A stretch of DNA of 64,000 bases from Bacteroidota bacterium (lineage in GTDB: Bacteria > Bacteroidota > Bacteroidia > Chitinophagales > Chitinophagaceae): contig JAEZGI010000046.1 in the NCBI GenBank assembly GCA_023416995.1, positions 1 to 64,000 on the forward strand, written 5' to 3'. This document shows positions 60,878 to 64,000 of this stretch, piece by piece; position 1 is the stretch's first letter; every line of letters begins with the position of its first letter. The translations under genes and the position numbers were made by a program. The notes under the pieces were generated by a model that saw only the letters and a list, made by a program, of their open reading frames with translations, ran no database searches and was not told the DNA's origin.

Positions 60878-62302
60878 TCAATCTTCACGGCTGCCATCGT
60901 TTGCCATCCGGACAATTTTGGGAACAAACCGCGCTACAACATCCACCAGGTCAGATTGAGCAGCCATTACCTGGTTGATATCTTTATAGGCCATTGGGGC
61001 CTCATCGAGCCCGGCGCCAATGAGTGTAACCTGGTGTTTGCGCAATATCTCTTTCATGTCGGCCTGCGTTATGGCTGCCATTGCTTTCGTACGGCTCATC
61101 CTGCGGCCGGCCCCATGAGATGCAGAGTTGATGGAGCTGACTTCGCCCCGGCCTCTCACCAGGAAGCCAGGAGCGGTCATGCTGCCCGGAATAATTCCCA
61201 ATACGCCTTTTGCTGCTGGCGTGGCCCCTTTTCTATGAACCAGTACTTCCTGCCCGTTCCAGTTTTCTTTCCATGCGAAGTTGTGATGGTTTTCAACCTT
61301 TGCAAGGACCTGTCCACCGACAGCCTGAGTGATCTTTTTGTGAATCACATCATGACACGCAGAAGCATAATCGCCGGCAAGATTCATTGCAAGCCAGTAT
61401 TCGTTCCCTTCCTGCGAACTGAGATCGAGCCAGGCCAGATTCACCGCTTCTTTTGGCAGTTTGCAGATTTCCTTTGCAAGTTTGGTATAATGACCGGCGA
61501 TGGTTGCTCCCAAACCCCGGGAACCGGAATGTGACAACAATGCGAGATAACTGCCTTCCGGAATATTAAGCGCTTTATCCGCCCCGGTAAAATCAATGAT
61601 GCCCCATTCAACAAAATGATTGCCACCGCCGGAGGTGCCTAGCTGGCTGTATGCTTTATCGCGCAGTTGGTTAATGAAAGGAGTCATACTAAACACTTCG
61701 CTTTCCAGCACCTCATGATCAGCGCGTTCACGGCCCTTGTATGCTACTCCTGCGCCAAATTTTGTATGTGCTATAAGCTCGCGTTTATATTTTGCTTCGT
61801 TTTCCTGGAAATGTGCCGCCGGAATATCGAAGATGGTTAACGCCATCCGGCAACCGATGTCCACACCAACACCATAAGGTATAATTGCATTGCGGATAGC
61901 GAGCACACCGCCAATCGGCAGGCCATAACCCTGGTGCGCATCGGGCATTAATGCCCCACCAACGGTGATGGGTAAACGCATGGCTATGTCCATCTGAACC
62001 TTTGCGCCTTCTTCAATATACTCAGTGCCATAAGCCTTATAACCGCCTGCTGTTGCATTTAACGAAATGGTGGGATCGGGTGGGATTGACATCTCCAATA
62101 CCATGGCTTCTGCCAATGGTTTCATCAGATCGTCTGATATAAAAAGTTCCGGGTAAGTTTTCACCTTTTTTAACAGCGCCAGCAATTCCTGTTTTGTCAT
62201 GATCTTCAAACCCTGTTCGGATAATTCACGTGCCAGCCCTAAGATTCTGCCCTGCTCATATCCTAATTGCTTTAGTTCTTTTCCTGTAATGCGATGTGCC
62301 AT
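60878..62302 (-). CDS. rtcB: RtcB family RNA-splicing ligase
   Basis: This is a 474-residue protein. Metal and GMP-binding motifs are visible: GVGVDIGCRMALT, TSGGGNHFVEWG, LLSHSGSRGLGA, ENHHNFAWKE, HRKGATPAAKGVLGIIPGSM and SINSASHGAGRRMSR (the guanylylated His is in the last motif), then GLDEAPMAYKDI. RtcB joins 2',3'-cyclic-phosphate and 5'-OH RNA ends, for RNA repair and possibly tRNA damage. No RtcA or RtcR gene is adjacent. It is divergent from the haloperoxidase-like gene. Confidence 0.95.
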   Translation of the reverse strand: MAHRITGKELKQLGYEQGRILGLARELSEQGLKIMTKQELLALLKKVKTYPELFISDDLMKPLAEAMVLEMSIPPDPTISLNATAGGYKAYGTEYIEEGAKVQMDIAMRLPITVGGALMPDAHQGYGLPIGGVLAIRNAIIPYGVGVDIGCRMALTIFDIPAAHFQENEAKYKRELIAHTKFGAGVAYKGRERADHEVLESEVFSMTPFINQLRDKAYSQLGTSGGGNHFVEWGIIDFTGADKALNIPEGSYLALLSHSGSRGLGATIAGHYTKLAKEICKLPKEAVNLAWLDLSSQEGNEYWLAMNLAGDYASACHDVIHKKITQAVGGQVLAKVENHHNFAWKENWNGQEVLVHRKGATPAAKGVLGIIPGSMTAPGFLVRGRGEVSSINSASHGAGRRMSRTKAMAAITQADMKEILRKHQVTLIGAGLDEAPMAYKDINQVMAAQSDLVDVVARFVPKIVRMANDGSRED

Positions 62303-62380
62303 ATCATGTAAAATTAACTTCTATCAATAACATCACTATCGTGCCATTGCCTGGCAGCCTTTTAAATAAATATTATCATG

Positions 62381-62425
62381 ATCCTCACCAGCAATGATGA
62401 GGGTTTCACCGTTTTTGGTGAGGAT
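62381..62425. repeat. inverted repeat with alternative folds upstream of the haloperoxidase-like gene
   Basis: ATCCTCACCA (62381-62390) pairs perfectly with TGGTGAGGAT (62416-62425). The same bases can instead form two smaller hairpins, CCTCA..TGAGG and TCACC-gttttt-GGTGA. It is in the 189-bp divergent gap between rtcB and the lipoprotein gene. Confidence 0.5.
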
Positions 62426-62491
62426 TGTTGCATCCGATGAAAAATAATTTCGTATCGCCACCTGGTAAAAAAACGGGTGTAAACTTTTTAT

Positions 62492-63772
62492 ATGAAAAAG
62501 AAATTATTTGCCGGGGTGCTCGTAGTGCTTGCCCTGATTGCCTGCAACAGATCAAACAAGGTTGGTAATGAAACGCCAGATCTTGAAAAATTTTCCAGCA
62601 AGGTTATCATCGATTGGAACGAGATGGCCTACACTGCCATGGGCGGTGAAGCTTATCAGCATTCATTGCTTGCATCGCGTATTAATGCAATGGTTCATAT
62701 TGCAATGCACGATGCCCTGAATGCAGTTAACCCTGTTTTCAAATCTTATTTCAAAGCGAAAACCGATCCGGGTGCAGATCCGATTGTTGCCGCCGCTACA
62801 GCTGCGCATGAAGTTTTGCTGAGCCAGTTCCCCGACAAAAAATTGTCGCTTGATTCACTGCTGAATCTATCCGTTGCAAACATTGCCGACAGTTCTGCTG
62901 TGAGCAAGGGTCGCGCGATCGGAAAAGAGGCTGCGATGGCAATAATAACTGCACGTGCAAACGACAAAGCACTGAGCGACCCTATCGGCCCGATAGAACC
63001 ATCAACTACCCCCGGCGTGTACCAGGGAGTACCACCTACTGAATTTCTGTTTGCGCCTTTCTGGAAATCAATGAAGACTTTCGGCATCAACCGGGCCGAC
63101 CAGTTCCGAGTGCAGGCTCACCCGGAGCTTAACAGTAATGAATATGCAAACGGGTTAGAAGAGGTAAAACATTATGGAAGCAAACTGAGTAAGGTCAGAA
63201 GCAACGAACAGACCGTCCTTGCAAAGTTTTGGTACGAGTTTTCTGAAGCTGGTTGGAATCGCATTGCACGCGAAGCAATAGCAGTAAAAAAGAAAAACCT
63301 CTGGGAAACTGCGCGTGTTTTTGCGCTGGTCAATATGGCGCTGGCTGACGCATATACAGCAGGTTGGGATTCAAAATTTCATTATAATTTCTGGAGACCC
63401 TACACTGCCATAAGAAAAGCGGACGAAGATAATAACCCGGGAACTTCGCCGGATGCAGCCTGGGAACCACTTATGAACACTCCCCCGGTGCAGGATTACC
63501 CTTCTACACATAGCGCACTTGGCAGTGCTGCTGCAAACGTGCTGGCCGCCATATTGGGTGATGATGTATCTTTTACTTTCAGATCACCAACCGCTCAGAA
63601 AGATAGCCCGACAAGAAGTTTTAAAAGCTTTACACAGGCAGCGTTGGAAAATGCCGATTCAAGAGTGATGGCAGGTTTGCATTTCAGGTTTTCTTGCGAG
63701 GCCGGATTAAGTCTGGGCAAAGATGTAGGAAAATGGATAGTTGAACAGCAGCTTACACGGATACAGAAATAG
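62492..63772 (+). CDS. vanadium haloperoxidase/PAP2-type phosphatase lipoprotein
   Basis: The 426-residue protein has a lipobox (LALIAC, Cys19). It has the three vanadate/phosphate site motifs: K-x6-RP in KFHYNFWRP, PSTH in DYPSTHSALG, and SR-x5-H in SRVMAGLH. These are shared by vanadium haloperoxidases and class A acid phosphatases, so either activity is possible; the overall length and the MHDALNAVNPVF and FWRPYTAIRKADEDNNPG segments favour the haloperoxidase-like group. It is membrane-anchored, facing the periplasm or surface. Confidence 0.88.
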   Translation: MKKKLFAGVLVVLALIACNRSNKVGNETPDLEKFSSKVIIDWNEMAYTAMGGEAYQHSLLASRINAMVHIAMHDALNAVNPVFKSYFKAKTDPGADPIVAAATAAHEVLLSQFPDKKLSLDSLLNLSVANIADSSAVSKGRAIGKEAAMAIITARANDKALSDPIGPIEPSTTPGVYQGVPPTEFLFAPFWKSMKTFGINRADQFRVQAHPELNSNEYANGLEEVKHYGSKLSKVRSNEQTVLAKFWYEFSEAGWNRIAREAIAVKKKNLWETARVFALVNMALADAYTAGWDSKFHYNFWRPYTAIRKADEDNNPGTSPDAAWEPLMNTPPVQDYPSTHSALGSAAANVLAAILGDDVSFTFRSPTAQKDSPTRSFKSFTQAALENADSRVMAGLHFRFSCEAGLSLGKDVGKWIVEQQLTRIQK

Positions 63773-63793
63773 TTTCCCTTAACTCACTTATCA

Positions 63794-64000
63794 TCATAAA
63801 CCCCGTTTTGTCTTTGTGGCAGACGGGGATTTTATGTTTTTTTCCGCTTGCTGTCGCACCCTGTATTTTACGATTTTTGTTATCAACTCAAGTGGCATTG
63901 GTTCAGTTAGTGGGAACTGAACAGAACCTTTACCTTGCTTATAAACTGAAAGTTCTTTCTCAAAGGCCTTGATACCGACCGGCGCGGGATAAAAACCAAT
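63794..64000 (-). CDS. DUF1801 protein, C-terminus only (runs off the right edge)
   Basis: The last 68 codons of a minus-strand gene. The sequence IGFYPAPVGIKAFEKELSVYK, then GSVQFPLTEPMPLELITKIVKYRV, matches the end of DUF1801 (YdhG-like) proteins; their function is unknown. The stop is TGA at 63794-63796. A terminator hairpin for the opposite gene overlaps its end. Confidence 0.85.
   Translation of the reverse strand: MGFYPAPVGIKAFEKELSVYKQGKGSVQFPLTEPMPLELITKIVKYRVRQQAEKNIKSPSATKTKRGL
63801..63843 (+). terminator. terminator after the haloperoxidase-like gene
   Basis: CCCCGT pairs with ACGGGG, extended by TCT/AGA with a bulge, followed by ATTTT. It overlaps the final codons of the convergent DUF1801 gene. 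Confidence 0.6.

Noticed and set aside
60836..61534. Open frame of 232 codons antisense to rtcB
   Set aside because: The opposite strand encodes all RtcB motifs; the antisense product has no recognisable features and is a coding shadow.
1..64000. Genomic island, prophage or mobile element
   Set aside because: No integrase, transposase, tRNA-associated repeats or phage genes were seen.

Overview
The window looks like chromosomal DNA of a Bacteroidota bacterium, most probably the family Chitinophagaceae. The evidence is the gene families (STN-type TonB receptor with a DUF4249 lipoprotein, OMP_b-brl_3-type TonB receptor, DUF4920, DUF3127, CbpA/CbpM, FUSC, PD40 propeller, S9 dipeptidyl peptidases), the near absence of Shine-Dalgarno sequences, and repeated -7 promoter boxes of the Bacteroidota form TAnnTTTG. 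I saw no rRNA, tRNA, CRISPR array, insertion sequence, integrase or phage gene. Most of the window is ordinary core and accessory chromosome.

Layout. 1-4866 (minus): outer-membrane operon of an unknown exported protein, an STN TonB receptor, a DUF4249 lipoprotein and the start of an MG2-like protein. 4977-8487 (minus): FUSC membrane protein and the cbpA-cbpM co-chaperone pair. 8608-13996 (plus): degenerate M41 (FtsH-peptidase-like) protein, a 516-residue helical protein, and an overlapping mlaE-mlaF-mlaD lipid-transport operon. A probable small RNA (about 160 nt, minus) lies at 9344-9503. 14549-18448 (plus): PD40 propeller protein, DUF3127 protein, a 46-bp tandem-repeat array, and malate:quinone oxidoreductase. 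18452-20568: small membrane protein, FMN-binding stress protein, then a leader with a 15-codon ORF, a strong Shine-Dalgarno and a terminator in front of a TauE/SafE-type transporter. 20575-28392: PAS histidine kinase, acidic proline-rich protein, cyclophilin lipoprotein, TonB receptor, DUF4920 protein and DbpA-type helicase.

28606-31403 (plus): Wza-like export lipoprotein, heptose epimerase and heptose-7-phosphate kinase, suggesting surface glycan synthesis. 31404-32971: glyoxalase-fold protein divergent from a GlxA-type AraC regulator. 33001-37256: treY divergent from a cytoplasmic alpha-amylase. 37323-51024: acyltransferase-like membrane protein, AI-2E-family permease, two S9 peptidases, and between them a complete RND efflux operon. 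51148-57980: a second RND operon with its own TetR regulator; matching 13-bp sites precede both the regulator and the adaptor gene. 58094-59544: a second TetR gene divergent from a beta-carbonic anhydrase, with a perfect 9+3+9 palindrome between them. 59505-62302: glycosyltransferase and RtcB. 62492-64000: vanadium-haloperoxidase/PAP2-type lipoprotein and the end of a DUF1801 gene.

Most worth a second look: the leader at 19646-19797, the putative small RNA at 9344-9503, the hairpin-bearing tandem array at 16506-16815, the two TetR operator systems, the Asp-to-Asn change in the proton-relay pair of the first RND pump, and -7 boxes that sit only 3-6 nt before start codons, which implies leaderless mRNAs.
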